From contig NC_063045.1 of assembly GCF_018812025.1 (NCBI RefSeq), positions 52,706,579 through 52,770,578 of the forward strand: a stretch of 64,000 nt of DNA, written 5' to 3'. Within the stretch, counting starts at the first letter, position 1, and the number at the start of each line of letters is the position of its first letter. The notes beneath the pieces were generated by a model. It saw nothing but the letters and a program-made list of their open reading frames with translations. It was not told the origin of the DNA and made no database searches. This stretch comes from Megalobrama amblycephala. Its lineage: Eukaryota > Chordata > Actinopteri > Cypriniformes > Xenocyprididae. A program made the translations under genes and the position numbers. This document shows positions 24,163 through 37,731 of this stretch, one piece after another.

Positions 24163-25545
24163 CGTTCTGTTTATTAGAAGCCTGCGCTTTATGTCTTCTG
24201 TCACTTTAGATGCCCGAGCTCTGTAACTCTTTTCCCGACAGTATTTTTATTTATTTATTTTTAATTGCCAACCAACGCCAGCATTTTTGATAATTTTCAC
24301 AGAATTTTCATGGCCCTCAGAATATTTTGTTGCATGAATATCTATACATGAAATATAAAAGAAATAACAACTTCTGCTTTATCGTCCTTGTGTGAACGTG
24401 CCTTAGCTCAGTATGTGTTCAACAGACGCTCTTAAGATTAAAGATACCCAAAATATATCATCGTTTTCTTCAGTGCCTCATCGTTACGACAGGCGGCGAA
24501 AGGTGAGTCACAATCGTGTTCTTAAATGAGGAGGCATACAATGTTTTTTTTTTTTTTTTTGTTATAAATCAAATGTAAATTAATTTTCTTGTAATGTTTT
24601 TGTTCTTGCACAATGTAATTAATGTTCTATTTATTAAAACCAAGTCAATGTTGTTTTAAGCATTTTTACATTTATTCCAAAATAATAACTAGTAAAAATG
24701 TAACCCTCTGGTATGCAATATATCAATGAGGATTTTTTTTTGTGGTGTTTCTCCTACTTAAAAAGGTATAACAATATAACATTTTAATTAATTTGTAATT
24801 AATTTATATTTTAAAAGTTCATTTAAAAGTCTCACTTTATTAAAAAACACTGCCTGGAGGCAACACCATACCACATTTTATTTGAGTATTGATTTTCGGC
24901 TGTTCTTTTTAATAGTAAACTTATTTTGGATCATCAGTCATGCTCGGTAAACACTGTCACAGACACGAAGATGTATCTTTTCACAAGTTCGTTTCCTCAT
25001 AAAATATTTAAACTAATAAGGTTAAGCATATTTGGCTTGCTGTCCGCTGTGGAGGGGCTCGAGGAAGCAGCTTAAACTCGAGCTTGGATATACCCCCCAG
25101 GGACTACTAGTGCCTGGAAGAGGAGTACGATGGATGAGATGCCTAAATTATGTGGTGGAGCTGGGGAGGTGGAGGGATATCGAAACAACTGATGCCAGAG
25201 CAGGGTGAGTAGCTGCTTATATGCTCTGGTCGTAATTGAAAGATTAGGGTTCCTTCCTCTTGAAATTATGTTTGAATTTCACTAATTTCACTAAGCTGAT
25301 TGCTCACTAAAACCCCGGCAGTCATCATGATTTCAGGTCTTTTCAAGTTTGATTTTGACGTGATATCTAAGTGGGTGAGCTGTTTACTTTTTCATTTAGT
25401 CTTCCCATTAATGCCACCATTTTGTTCATTCAAACTGACACATGGAACGCGCACTTAACGAGGCAGGATTCATCGCACAAACCAATCATATCCAATCATA
25501 AGCGATCATATCCAATCACTCACCTCCTCAGAGGAAATGCCCGAC
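24163..25545. other. Intergenic; dispersed repeat at about 25027-25345
   Basis: AT-rich sequence without a recognised gene. Positions 25027-25345 ('ggcttgctgtccgctgtgg', 'ggtggagctggggaggtgg', 'ctaagctgattgctcactaa') look like a dispersed fish repeat, and a shorter relative occurs at 1030-1170. A strong donor motif (GT at 24512, 'cggcgaaaggtgagt') preceded by 'gttttcttcag' 31 bp earlier brackets an exon-like segment of unknown meaning. Confidence 0.4.
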
Positions 25546-25676
25546 TTGAAGCAGCTGCGCAGACCGATCGGTGTATGACATCAAAATACAGCGAGAAAGC
25601 AGACGGCTCAGTATGCTTTCGAATCGATCTTGCTGTACTTTATCATACACCGATCGGTCTGCGCAACTGTTTCAAT
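25546..25676. repeat. Near-perfect short hairpin
   Basis: A perfect 23-bp inverted repeat at 25556-25578 and 25643-25665 (core 'accgatcggt'). It is extended outward by about 8 of 10 matching bases ('ttgaagcagc' versus the complement of 'actgtttcaa'). Inward it continues as 'atcaaaatacagcgaga' versus the complement of 'tcttgctgtactttat'. The whole 131-bp segment folds back with a loop of roughly 20-30 nt. Confidence 0.85.
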
Positions 25677-28600
25677 TAGAACACACCTTATTTCTATGTG
25701 TTCCGAATCATTGATTCCTTCACTTAACCCATTCGTTGAACAACTCCTCGCTGTTCACGATTAGACATGTCTTACTGTCCTTTATTAAAATATGTGTGCC
25801 AACAAATCTCATAAAACAAACTCCAAAAAGAAATGCCTCACTTGTTCACGAATGAAATGTCTAAGTGCCACATTAAATCTCATAGCAAAGACTCGTTCAG
25901 TAGGTCAAAACAATGAAATTCTTCTTCACAACATGCTCTCTGAAGCTGTTTACTCGTATAATGAATTTTAGAAGGAAAGCAGTTGAAGGAAAGCCTCAAA
26001 ATGACATTAATAAACGAAAAATATACAAACCAGAATGTATTTGATTAGCTTAGTTCAAAATTCAAAAACCGATTTGTTCACAAACAAAACACGATCTACT
26101 GGACTGTACAAATGCTGTTGTCTCTGTTCTGCTGTACTGAATTTTTAATTCATATATTTTTCACCCATAGCCCAATTTTTTTCACCTGCTCTGCCAGCCG
26201 CTGTCATTTTGATTAATGGATGCTGGCTGCAATCTCAGAGTGCATCTCACTTGAACTGGAGTGCTGATGCACTGCACTTTCAGTATGATCTTAGCCACCC
26301 CATCCACCTTCATCTCAGTGTCCAGACATAAACACGCACACACACGCACACTTTGTCCTGGAGGACTGGTGGGGTAGTAATCAATAATGTAGACAGTCTG
26401 ATTAAGCGAAGGTTACTTCTTTGCAAATAACCCCATGGAGCAATTGACACAAGGGGTGTAGAGACAAACCCTCCAATAGCAGTGAAGCTCAAAACAGGAT
26501 TTTCCAGTCCATTCTTGCTAATATGCAAATTGCCTGCTGTATGGAACAGCTGCCTTTTCATTTGTATGTATTCGCCTCAACATTTCCTTGTAGTTATGAT
26601 GAAAAGAACTGACATTTTCAGAATTCCTGAGGTTACACAACAGAATGTGTTCATCAGAAGTGCTGTATGCAAATTTTTTATAGGCCAAATGTTAGAGGTG
26701 CATGCAAATCTCTGCACGTAGCCTACAATGTTCTGTCAAACTATTTACCACCATTAATGAACCCCACAAAGAATATTATATTGTTTTTTTAAGCGGTACT
26801 TGGAGATGCATGCAATTCTTGGCATGTAACGTTATGCATAACTCGACAACACCTGTAGAAGATTGTAACGTAAGTCAACCATTGTAATTACATAGATTTC
26901 AAATTGTTTGTAAATTCTTGTTGTCTCAATAATAAACTGCCATTTCAGAGTTGGATCTGTTTGTGTTTCATTTACATATTAATATAACATCATGTAAAAC
27001 ATTAGCTAACAACAGTTCACAACAACAGTTTTAAAATTAGAAATAATTTGGTGATGTTTTTCTTCTAAACCAAGTTCCAAGATCATTTTTTCTAATAGTT
27101 GCTGATTAAACAGCAAGTAGATTGTTCTCTCTTGTATCCTGAAAAACTTGTAACAAATAGCTCCTGCCTCCCCTATTTATACTGGGTCTGTGAGGATGGT
27201 AGATTAATTGTCTGTTTTTTAGACACAGAGAAAATGTTCCTCAGCTGGAAAAAAAAAAACCCTTTTGAAAACAGGATTAGTCTCAATCAGGGTCTAAGCC
27301 TGAACAGATTGAGAGATTGAGAGGTCTTAGCGCAGCAACAGGGCCTTTATTTGACTTTGAATCTAATGATGGACTTAGCCATGTAACAAACAGTAAATAG
27401 GGATTTGCATGCCCTGGACGCAGAGTTTTAAATTTTGACGATGGTCACCCTATTAACATGCCTCGGTAGTTTAATGTTGATGACACTAAAGGATATCAAG
27501 GATTTATTCATCCTTCCTTTTACTCAGCCTATGACATCAGGTTAACTCGACATTTGTGGAGCCTTTCTATTCCTGTGTTAAACTCGGACAGCTGCAAAAG
27601 ACAGCAACACCCCCAAACACAAACATCATGGTCTTAATGGAAGACTCATTTCCGTTTTGCTGATATGGAGTGCTTCCTGACTGGTGTTCCAATTTACACT
27701 TATATCACTGAATCAGTTAATCAGCACTTACTAGTAGGTAAAATGTTTACAATCAATTAAATGTATAAGGTGATTATCATAAACATTAATTCCCACTCCT
27801 TTTCATTTTGAAGAATACTAAATCTGTTTTTGGGCAAGTGAGATGAGTAAATGCCTGCTCTCATTTAGTCTCGAACTACAATAAGCATAATGTTTACACA
27901 GCGCACACAATGCCTTGAGACTTACTTAGAATTTCTCTCAACATGGGGACAGGAAAGGTGTCAATAAATAGAAAAATAAAGTAACTTGAGTTACTTATTT
28001 GAAAAAGTAACTCAGATATTTTGTTGTAACTTTTAAAAGTAATGCGTTACTTTACTAGGTACTTGGAAAAGTAATCTGATTACGTAACTGCCGTTACTTG
28101 TAATGTGTTACCAACCAGCGTTGGATGTTCTTAAGTCATTTACAGAGCTAAAACATTTAGGTAAAAGTGGATGAGTCAGACGTTTGGTTTAAATGTTGTT
28201 CTACATTGCTATATCTCAGCCAATATAATCTCAGCTCATGTTGTTGTTGTGCAATTAGATGTTTTTTTTAATTTCTTTTTTTATCATAGCTTGTTTTCAC
28301 CACTTTTCGCCAAATGCTTTTGAGTGTTGTCCTTTGTAAACAAAGAGTTTTGCTTTAATGTACTTTGCAAGCGTCTTTTGTCCTTCAGCTTTTATCAGCT
28401 TAGATGCACAGACTTATCTGGGCTAGAGTGTATGTGTCTGTGGGTCACCCACCCCCCACCCTCCCCTCCTGTACGGGGGCACAAGAGGGTGTATAATGAG
28501 TGTTTGTGCATGTGAGGGTACAACTGACTGGATTATCTGACACAGGGTCTTTCAGCTGTCACTCATTTAATGGTCATTGCTGGGTTCTCGTGGGAAAAGA

Positions 28601-28740
28601 GTTACACCAGATCACCTGTTTCTCTGTAAATGACTGTAAAATTTAATTTCTGTGACAAACTCTTTTAATTACCTTCGAAAATGATAGTTTTATTTAGAGC
28701 CATTTCATGTATATGAACAAAGAAAATATACACAACTCAG
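25677..28740. other. Intergenic, no gene recognised
   Basis: AT-rich and repeat-poor apart from a decayed palindromic repeat at 27975-28110 built of 'gtaactttt..aaaagtaa' words. Short ORFs here match nothing I recognise. I looked for mrap, which follows MIS18A in human, and saw no exon with its transmembrane motif. Confidence 0.5.
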
Positions 28741-29987
28741 AAATGTAGGTATTGTGCATTTATTTGTGTCAAAAAAGTAATACATGCTGCATTAAAATAG
28801 AAAATTCAGAACACAAATAATAATCTTTATATATAAATCTTTTTTACAGTGTTAAAAATCTCCTTTAACTTGGCAAAAAAAGCAAATCAATACAAAACTT
28901 ACAAAAGACCTTCAAATTTATCTTCACCGTAACAAAAGTACAAAGACTTGTCACCAAAAATCTGACATCACATTTTTTTTTTTTTAACTCCTGGTGTGCA
29001 TGCAATAGTGTAGTTGAGATCAGAAAAAAAGTTTTTCACAGCTCATAGTCTTCTGTGCACGTGAAGACTGTGAAAGAGGTCTGCTTTGTAAATCTAATGT
29101 GAAACGACAGCATGAATCGCCTTTAAACACATGGAATGAAAGACACTTGTGTTCTATGTACAGGTGGTTTTAAATCTCTTCCGTTCGATGGAGAGAAAAC
29201 ACCACCCTGGTTATAACCAGGTCAGGCATCAAATATATATACACACTATTGCACAATCTATTATTTCACTCAACATGATGCTCTGCAGGTAAAATGATTC
29301 TTATACACCAAGAGTTCAAATGATACTGAAAATCTTCCATTACAGCCCAAAGGCTGAATGCAAGATATTTAAGGCTATACAAAATGCCAGCAATCCCCTT
29401 CAGGGGAAAAATGATATACAGTCTTCTAATGATATACTGACGTTTCACTACAGGTTTAAAAGTGAGGCTATTAAAAAAGTTAAGCACGACCTGAGTGTAA
29501 TTACAATTTGAGGTTAAATAAAGTAAGAGCTTAAAAATCACTAATATTGTTTGCTCAAATTAGCACGCTATCAAAAAAACCCCTCCAGCTGTTCATTAAC
29601 AGTCTTTGCTGTATTACTATACATGAAGATATTAATACACATCATTGTGGGCAGTGACAGCTTTGTTTCACAGAAGAATTGTGCGTTAAAGGTTGTGGCT
29701 CAGCTGCTACATGGCACTTGGACTAGAAGCGTGTTGAACGTGCTGCTGCATGTGAACTTGGCTTTCAGTGTCTACTGTCCTGGGGCTATGTTACCTCAAG
29801 ATCTAATTGTGTTCTAAATGTTCTCCGCAAGCCTTCACTATAGCTATGTGTAAGACATGCCAAATATCTCCCCGTGGGGTTCGCAATATATCTGTTTTAT
29901 GTGTTGGAAGCCCAACTGCAAGCATTGTTGATGAGTTAACACGGTACTGCATACATCTGATTTTAAATAATCTAAGAGTTCTTATCC
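28741..29987 (-). other. hunk: Inferred 3'UTR of hunk
   Basis: Non-coding stretch directly downstream of the hunk stop on the minus strand. It ends at a minus-strand AATAAA (plus-strand TTTATT at 28759-28764), about 1.2 kb after the stop. The extent is inferred from the signal only. Confidence 0.5.
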
Positions 29988-32900
29988 TTAGCACAGGGTT
30001 TTGAGAGCCCCTGAGGTGCAGATCAGAGTTTGCATATGGTAGGGAGTTGGAGACTCCACTTCCACCGCAGGCTCCGGCCTGAACGGGGGCAGCTGGAAGC
30101 TGAAGGGTGGCACCTTTCTCTTTAAAATCTGCCCGATACCCATGGAAGGGAACTTGCTCCGGTGCTGAGGGCTGTCGGGTTCTTCGCTGCCCACGCTGCC
30201 GGGTGGGCTACCGCTTGAATCTGAGGAGCTAGGCCAGTCTGAAGCGGGAGGACTTTTCTTGGGCTCAGGTTTGACGATGATAACAGGTGGGCTGGGGATC
30301 GTGGCCTTCTTCAAGTACGAGCTATCGGGCTGAAAAGCAGATACGTGTCGAGGCGGAGAAAGTGCTCCGTTGGTCAGTTTGTACCATGGTGATGGAGGAG
30401 CTTCTTTGCTCGGTTCCTTGCTTGCGGAAGCCCAGGAATGAGCACCGAGGGAGGAAGGTGGGCGAGCGGGGATGTTGACAGCTTTTGGGGGTTCTTTGGA
30501 GCTGTCTTTTTGGGACGGCTGGGTCTCAGGTGTAGGATGGGCTGGCTGCGGGTTGTTGGGGAACAGGGGGTGGATCTCCAGGTACTCCAGAGAGGAGGAG
30601 GTGATGCAACCACCACGTCCTGAGTAAACATCTTTAAAACCTCCAGTGACAGCTTTCAGAAGACCTGAAATTGATAGGAAAAAGAGTTTGATTCAGAGCA
30701 GATCCAACTCATGTCTGTATTTGTACAAGCAAACATCTTTATAGTGCTGTCATGGAGAAAGTCTGGTGGCCTAGAGAAGGTCTTTTGCAATTTGGTGCTG
30801 GACATTTACATTTTAAACTGCTTTAAGTAAAGATGTTGTTAACGGTTTTTGTCCATACGATGAAAGTCAGGCAAAATAGCAATTAACCCAACTGATTTTT
30901 ACTGTATGGACAAACAAACAAACAAACAAGTGTTTTCTGAAATATCGTTTGGGTTCCACAGAAGAAAGTAAGTCATACAGGTTTGGAGTGACATGAAGGC
31001 GAGTACATTTTCACCTTTGGCTGAACTAACGCCCTAAGAGAAAATTTCAACCAGCTGTACAATGTTCAACGTGTTATACAGAGTTTGTAGTGTTGAAGAA
31101 TCGTTACGGCTTGAAATACTTCAATTTAGTCACATGACTTGGCACACAAGCAAGAGAGAGTAAGTGAAACATACATACTAGTCAACTTTGATCTTTCTAA
31201 GTGATAACCTGAATAGCCCTGAAGAGTTGACATTTGTTTGATTTACTGTCAACCTATTTGCCAATTAAAAATTTTTGAATTATCCCTCAGGTAGCAGAGC
31301 TTATTTCAAAGCTGCCTTCAACAATGATCTATATTAAAAAACGGTTTAATTTGTACCATTGTATATGTGCCACTTGTTCTCATTCTGTCAATTACTGTCA
31401 CGTACATCTGAGTCACGCATCAATTGTGCGGCAGATCACGTCTTAGACGCAAGGTTGGTCCATACATGTATATGTTTAACCCTAAAAAGGGTAAGACCAT
31501 AAAGAGACATCAGAAAATTAATTCATTGCTATTTTCTTAGGACACAAATAATACAATTCCAATATTTTTTCTTAAAAAACATGACTTTCATTTTTGATTT
31601 TAATGTTTGTATCACCCACGTCACGTTGCCCGTTTGGGCAAGCATTTGAAAACAGAATACTTGTTTGGCAATGCGTGTTACAACATTTTAGACACATTTT
31701 TGAAAACATTTATTCTCTCATAACTTAAACTAAACATTCTTTGTAAAATTCTATTGAACAATAAGTATAATGCCTATTTATGAATATATTGTATAATGCT
31801 GTATAATATTTAATATGCAAATTTCTAGGGCCTATAAATTATCATGTCAAATATGACACAGACTTTTGGGGAACATTTATTTGTCCATTTAAAAACAGCC
31901 CATGCTGTTTTTAAATGCTGCCCGTAAGCTAAACAAAAACATTTATGAACAAAGTCAATATATCTAAATATTCACAACAAACACCCTTTCAACATGAAAC
32001 CAAGAAATGAGACCCAAACCCTCCCCACAGCCTCTAAAATGTTTGTATTACCCACGTCACGTGGCCCTGTTTAGGGTTAACTGTGTATATTATAATTTTG
32101 GCGCTTACCAGTTCTGTGTTTCTTCTCCTTGGTGGGTCCTTTGCTCACAGCGAGATAGACGGGTGTCTGCTTGGGTGGAATCGTGACCTTCTCAATGTGC
32201 TTCCTCCACTGGGTCTGAAACAGCTCGCTCTTTTTCTCTTTCTCCATGTTGTACTGTTTCTCCTGTGAGAAAGAGAGTATATTAAAACACATCTGACACG
32301 GTTCTATGTAGGGTAATCATGTAGGTGCCGTTGGTTCCTCAAACTTACCCTGTACTCTTTTGAGAGTCTCTTCATTTTGTTATTGAGGAGGAAGTACACA
32401 GTCAGCGTGTGGCAAGCTTTGTTAGTGAGCACCGCACTCAGCACCTCACTGTGTTTGTAGCCCATTTTCTCTGTCATGTGGAGCAGAACCGTATGGTTGA
32501 TCTCCTCAATGTGGATTCTGAGAGTTAAAACAAGATGTTTTAGGTCATAAAATGTCATGAAAGGTGATCTTAAACCAATTTGGCTTCAAAGAATATTAGA
32601 TAACTAACCTATTTAAGTAAGGAACTCCAGTGTGAGGGTTGCCCAACTGCAGCCACGAGTCAGCCATCACTTGGTGGATGTTGGGCCTCTTCTCGGGGTC
32701 AGGCTCTAGAAGTCTCTTCAGCAGACTGACGGCAGCTGTGAACACAGACAGGAAGCAATGAGAATTTTGCGCTATTTTACTTCAAGTAAAATTTTAAGCA
32801 CGTCCTTGGTCAGTCTCTAGGTTTAACTGATTTATTAGGACAAACAGATCGTTATTTATTAGGACACGCATAATGTTCTAATCACGATGATTGAGCCTTT

Positions 32901-35900
32901 CTCCTACATCTTGCATAAGCCAAGGGACGAGCGCACAGCCGTGTGTCCTTGAGATGCTATACTAGACCATGTTATATAATGAGGTTAATCTCATTTCAGC
33001 ACTGTATCATCTTGTAGTAATATATCCTGTCACAGATTTAGTAATGAATGAATCACCTGTTATTGAGAATGCTCACGTAAGTGTAACGCCATGGAAAATC
33101 TCATCGAATGTGATTAACCGTAATGTTGACAGTTACCGTCTCCTCAAGAGAATTTATTTGGAATTATGCTTGCATCATTTTGGTTAGTGAAATACAAACG
33201 GTGAATGACTGCTAATATACATACTATGGAAAGTCCTTAGGTCTTTGGAAGACTTACAGATTGTGAATCAGAATAAAGCAGATCCTATAATTTCTTCTTG
33301 AGACAAAACCTGGTTTTTCCTGTGGTTAAAAAAATAAGCTGCTGCTTGTCTGACACGTTTGCAGTAAACATAGTGATTATGAGCTGACAGCTTTGCACTG
33401 ATAATTTGAAGTATGTGTTCTTTTGAGTATGTTTTTATTGCAAATAAAAACCGGAAAGTTAAAGGAGAATTAAACAATGGTTACAAGTAAATGTGCAACC
33501 ACTGTTGTAAACATCATTATGACTAATAAGGATCTAATTAATGACCTATATAATGATTTCATTAAAAAAAAAAAAAAAACATTCTGATGCAATTGGTTTG
33601 GAATGTTTTTCTGTGGCATACAGGTTTACAATTAAGAAAACTGGCCCTGCGTCTCATTCAGCTCCCTAGATTCCTAGGTTGTGTATCAGTATACCATGTA
33701 AATGAATGTGGCCGACTCCCTGATCAGTGCCCTGACTACTGAACTAGGGAGCTGACTGAGACGCACGCTGGGTGTTTCATGAAGACTCTCTGCTTTATTA
33801 GATTTGACTTTCATCTCCTGAGATATTTAAAACACCAGTGGGCACCAGATCATCCCTATTGTTTTCAATTAAGCATTCAAAAGCATCATACTGGACTAAA
33901 AAAAGGTGCAGTCTCACAAAGACTGCATTCATGCTCAACTTTTGAAGCATGATACCCATTAGAACGTAATTGGTGGGAGTATACAAGCTAATTTTCAGCA
34001 TGTAATAGTTGCTTGTTCCTGTTTGGATGTGATCTTTGTGGTCATAAAGATCTTTTGAAAATCTCAGAGAAGCAGTTCTATCAATACCTGAAGAGATAGA
34101 TGGAGGAAGGGGGTTCATATCCTTGTCCACCATCCTCTGATGTAGAGCTTTCAGGCTAAATGGCTCCACAGTGAATGGTAGGGTACCAGTCAGCATGGCG
34201 TACATGTTCACCCCTCTACAAATGAAATCATACATAAGGTCAAATCCAGAAAAAATGTACTCGATGCAATCTTAGAACATGGTGCTTCACATTTTGCGAA
34301 CTCACATTGACCAGACATCCACTTTGGGCCCATATTTCCTCCTTGAGAGAAGCTCAGGGGCAGCGTATGCTGGGCTGCCACACTGTGTGCTGAAGGGATC
34401 AGAGTATCCCAGAATTCCTGCACAGTTACTGAGGCCAAAATCTGTATGGGGAAACAGAGAGAGGGTCGTGTATAAGATAATGGTTATGTGTAGAGGGACT
34501 GACTCTAAATAGCTTTCTACTAGCAGGGGCAAAAGGGTATATGGCTTCCCAACACTAACCCAGTCTGTCACACACAACTGCTAAATAAAAGCAATGCGTT
34601 TGCCAGCCGTCTCACAGAGAGGTGAGAGGTCATTCAGTTTTAATGAGATACTGATTACTCAGTAATCAGTCTTCACCACATGCTGAAGATGAACACTTTC
34701 ACGTTACTTCGATTTTAGGTCATTAGGACTTAGAGTGACTTTATGACATTCTTTGAGTAGGCCTATCAGACAATGCTTACCGATCAGCTTTATGTTGTCC
34801 TGTTCATCAAGGAGGAGGTTTTCAATCTTCAAGTCTCTGTTGAAAATAAAATTTCATTTATCAAACCAACCATCGGAACTATAAACAAACTAAGCCACAA
34901 TAGTCTTTGAATAGATTTTACTGCTCATTGTGCTCTAAAATAGACATTATCTAGCATCTACACATGATTTCTTAGCTTTCAGAATTAGTTCACTAATGTT
35001 TAATCCTTTAGAATGTCTCATTTAAACTTTCCTTATTTTTGTTTCTCACCTGTGAACAACTCCTGCCCTGTGCAGGTGCTCCACCGCCATGACCAGCTGG
35101 CGTACGTACTTCTGGGCTTCTCTTTCATCCAGTCTTTTCTTCTCATAAATGTAGTTCATGAGGTTTCCTCCTGGGCAGAGCTCCATGACGAGGTAGTAGC
35201 TGTTCTCCGTCTCCAGGATGTCCAGCAGTTGGGTGATGTTTGGGTGTCGGATCATCTGCTGAATCTGTCCTTCACGCCGCAAGTTCTTTGTGACATAGGA
35301 ATCCTTTTTGGCCTTTTTCTTGTCAATCACTTTCACCGCCACCTGTGAGGGGAAATAAAATGGAAATTTTGTCAAGACTGTTTAGTGGTCTGGTCTCCTT
35401 ATGTACGGAATTATTCTAACAGCCCTGAACAGGTGAGGCGAGCCAGACTAAGCCAGACGTGACTCTTATTTCACATTTGCCTGTCCCGTCACGTCTCCAG
35501 GGTTGAATGTTCGACCCTGAGTCCCTGTGGAGGACTCAGGGGAGGAATAAGGACAAATGACCGATTTGTAGCTGTTCAAGCACCTTCAGTTGAATGAAGA
35601 ATGTCCAAATGGCCTGTTAATGCCACCCATTTGTCACCAGCATGCCGTAAACCACTAATGCTCCATAAACATTGGGTTGAAAAAAGCCCTCAAAAACAGG
35701 TTCATGGACATTCAAGGTAACACAGCAAGCATAGCTCATTTGTTAATGGTTTGCTGTAATTTTTCAATGAAGGCAGGAGGGGAGGGTCTTTGTTCTTTAT
35801 CAAACAAGATTTCTTTGTCCTGGGTTTAAAGTCCCTCTGTATGTTGTAACAATAGCCTTGTGCTATTGGTTCCGCCCTTGATCAAAGAGCCCTGAGCATG

Positions 35901-37731
35901 ACCCGAGGAGGGTTCAAGGGGTGACTTGCTGTGCTACCACAAATCATTAGGTACAAAAAGAGACTGTTGAGCAAACCGTTCAAACGTGGCCATTTGAGCA
36001 GATAATTGGATAAATTTCTCCAACTGAGGAGCATGTTAAAGGAGGTACCGAGGAAAAGGGGATAGAATCCCCTCCCTAAACAATCCCCTTAAAAGCTAAT
36101 CTGACATTACTGAATCTTAACCGCCGTGTTTTGCCAGCATTGTTGATGAGGCAGATTGGTGGTCGATGGTTAAAGGGGGGAGGCAGGGGGACCCCCAGAG
36201 CCTCAGACTAACGTGTTGTTTTTCTCTCCGGCAGACAAAGGCGGCGAGGGTGAAAGTGGGTTAGATATGCTCAAAACAGACATGGGGGAAGCATGTGCTA
36301 TCGCCCACCGACCATGAGCCCCGCCCCACACTGTCTGTTTTTCTAGGTGATGTCAGAGAACGAGAGCGAGGCAGGAGACAAGAGGAGCACGAGGCAGCCT
36401 TGCTTCTCTTTGTGATTGCTAGCGTTTGCATCATCGCCCGGGACAGACCTCTTCTTCTTCCCACAGCAACAGCGAAAAGGGGCAAGAGGACTGAACAAAT
36501 CTCTAATATGCTAAGAAGGTATTTCAGGTCATTCACTGGAAGAGCAAACAACTTTTTTTTTTTCCTAAGTATGCAGATAGAAGCAATACAATAGAACATT
36601 ATACAAAGGAAGACAGCAGCCAGTTCAAAAGAAAAACACACCTTGCTCAGGGAGTGATTTTCACAAGAAAACAAAACAAAACAATGATTTACAAATATAT
36701 AGGCCTATTGTCATAACCTCACCCTAGAAAGTATACATTTTATTTCTCCATTCATTCTGAAGGGATGCACACTTTCTCTGGGGTAATCTGAGATTAATAA
36801 AGACACCTGAATGCAAACAGGCACTGACAGGATTGCCTCTGTTACCTAATTTAATCTGTGTGATGGGGAACATGAGACCAGTGAGAAACATCTCAACTCA
36901 ACCTGATGATCATCAGATGATGCTTCTGGCATTCTTCCCTAAAGAGCCGACACAAACTGATTTCTGGGTACTTTTAAAAAAATTCATATTAACATCAACA
37001 AAACTTATTTTAGAATAAATCACTAAATAACAAATACAACTGAGCATTCAAGTCGTGGTCCATAGACTATCGTTGACACTGAGGGGGTTTGACCAAAACA
37101 ATTCAGATAGATGTTAGTCTAACCTAACCCTAACTTTAAATTTTCATATTCAGACAAACAGATAAACTAAATGTAGTGAATAACAAAGGCAACAGCATTC
37201 TAGTCACGTCTTGGCTGGATTCTCAACAGTTTTTCAGCAGCAAGTTTCATATTCAGACAATGATATGAACATTTAGATTTAGATAAATACAACAGCATTT
37301 AAGACATGGTTTCTGACCAATTTATATACAGACTGGATGTTTTGTTATTTTTGTTCTTAGAGAATGACATGAACAAATAAATGAATTGTACAAAAATATG
37401 CTTATAAACTGGAAACACTATTATTACGCCATTCTTACAGTGTCATTCAGATGTAAGTGAGCTAACAATGCTTCAAAGAGAATCTTCTCACCTTCTCGCC
37501 GGTGATCGCATGAAGCCCCTCTCGCACTTTGGCGAACGACCCCTCTCCCAGCTTCCTCCCGATCAGATAATTCCCAACTCTTTTCGTGTGGTAAAAGTTT
37601 CTGAGGATGTCATTTAGAGGACCGTTGTGTAGAGATGAAGGGTGGGTGTTTTCTGTGGCTACAGGAGCCGGAGCTTTCATCCCAAATATCCTCCCGCTGT
37701 CCGTACCCATGTCTGTTCCAGCATCTGGCAT
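29988..37731 (-). CDS. hunk: Hormonally up-regulated Neu-associated kinase (HUNK/MAK-V)
   Basis: AMPK/SNF1-related Ser/Thr kinase. Exons on the minus strand: 37731-37492, 35342-35050, 34836-34781, 34441-34306, 34215-34088, 32735-32609, 32517-32349, 32262-32109, 30664-29988; 659 aa, phases consistent. The kinase domain starts near residue 54. It has a glycine loop ('[10 protein letters not shown]'), catalytic lysine K84 ('[10 protein letters not shown]'), 'HRDLKIEN' (D179), DFG at D197, the activation loop '[20 protein letters not shown]' with APE at 224-226, and '[15 protein letters not shown]'. A UBA-like segment follows ('[20 protein letters not shown]', then '[11 protein letters not shown]'). 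The last exon encodes a Ser/Pro-rich tail with the family motif '[11 protein letters not shown]'. All catalytic residues are present. Human HUNK is longer (714 aa); the tail accounts for the difference. Convergent with mis18a. Confidence 0.96.
30840..31040. repeat. Half-copy of a foldback repeat in hunk intron 8
   Basis: Contains 'ttttgtccatacgatgaaag' and ends with 'cacctttggctgaactaac', the right arm of the same loose family as 10205-10492. Includes a small (CAAA)n run. Confidence 0.5.
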
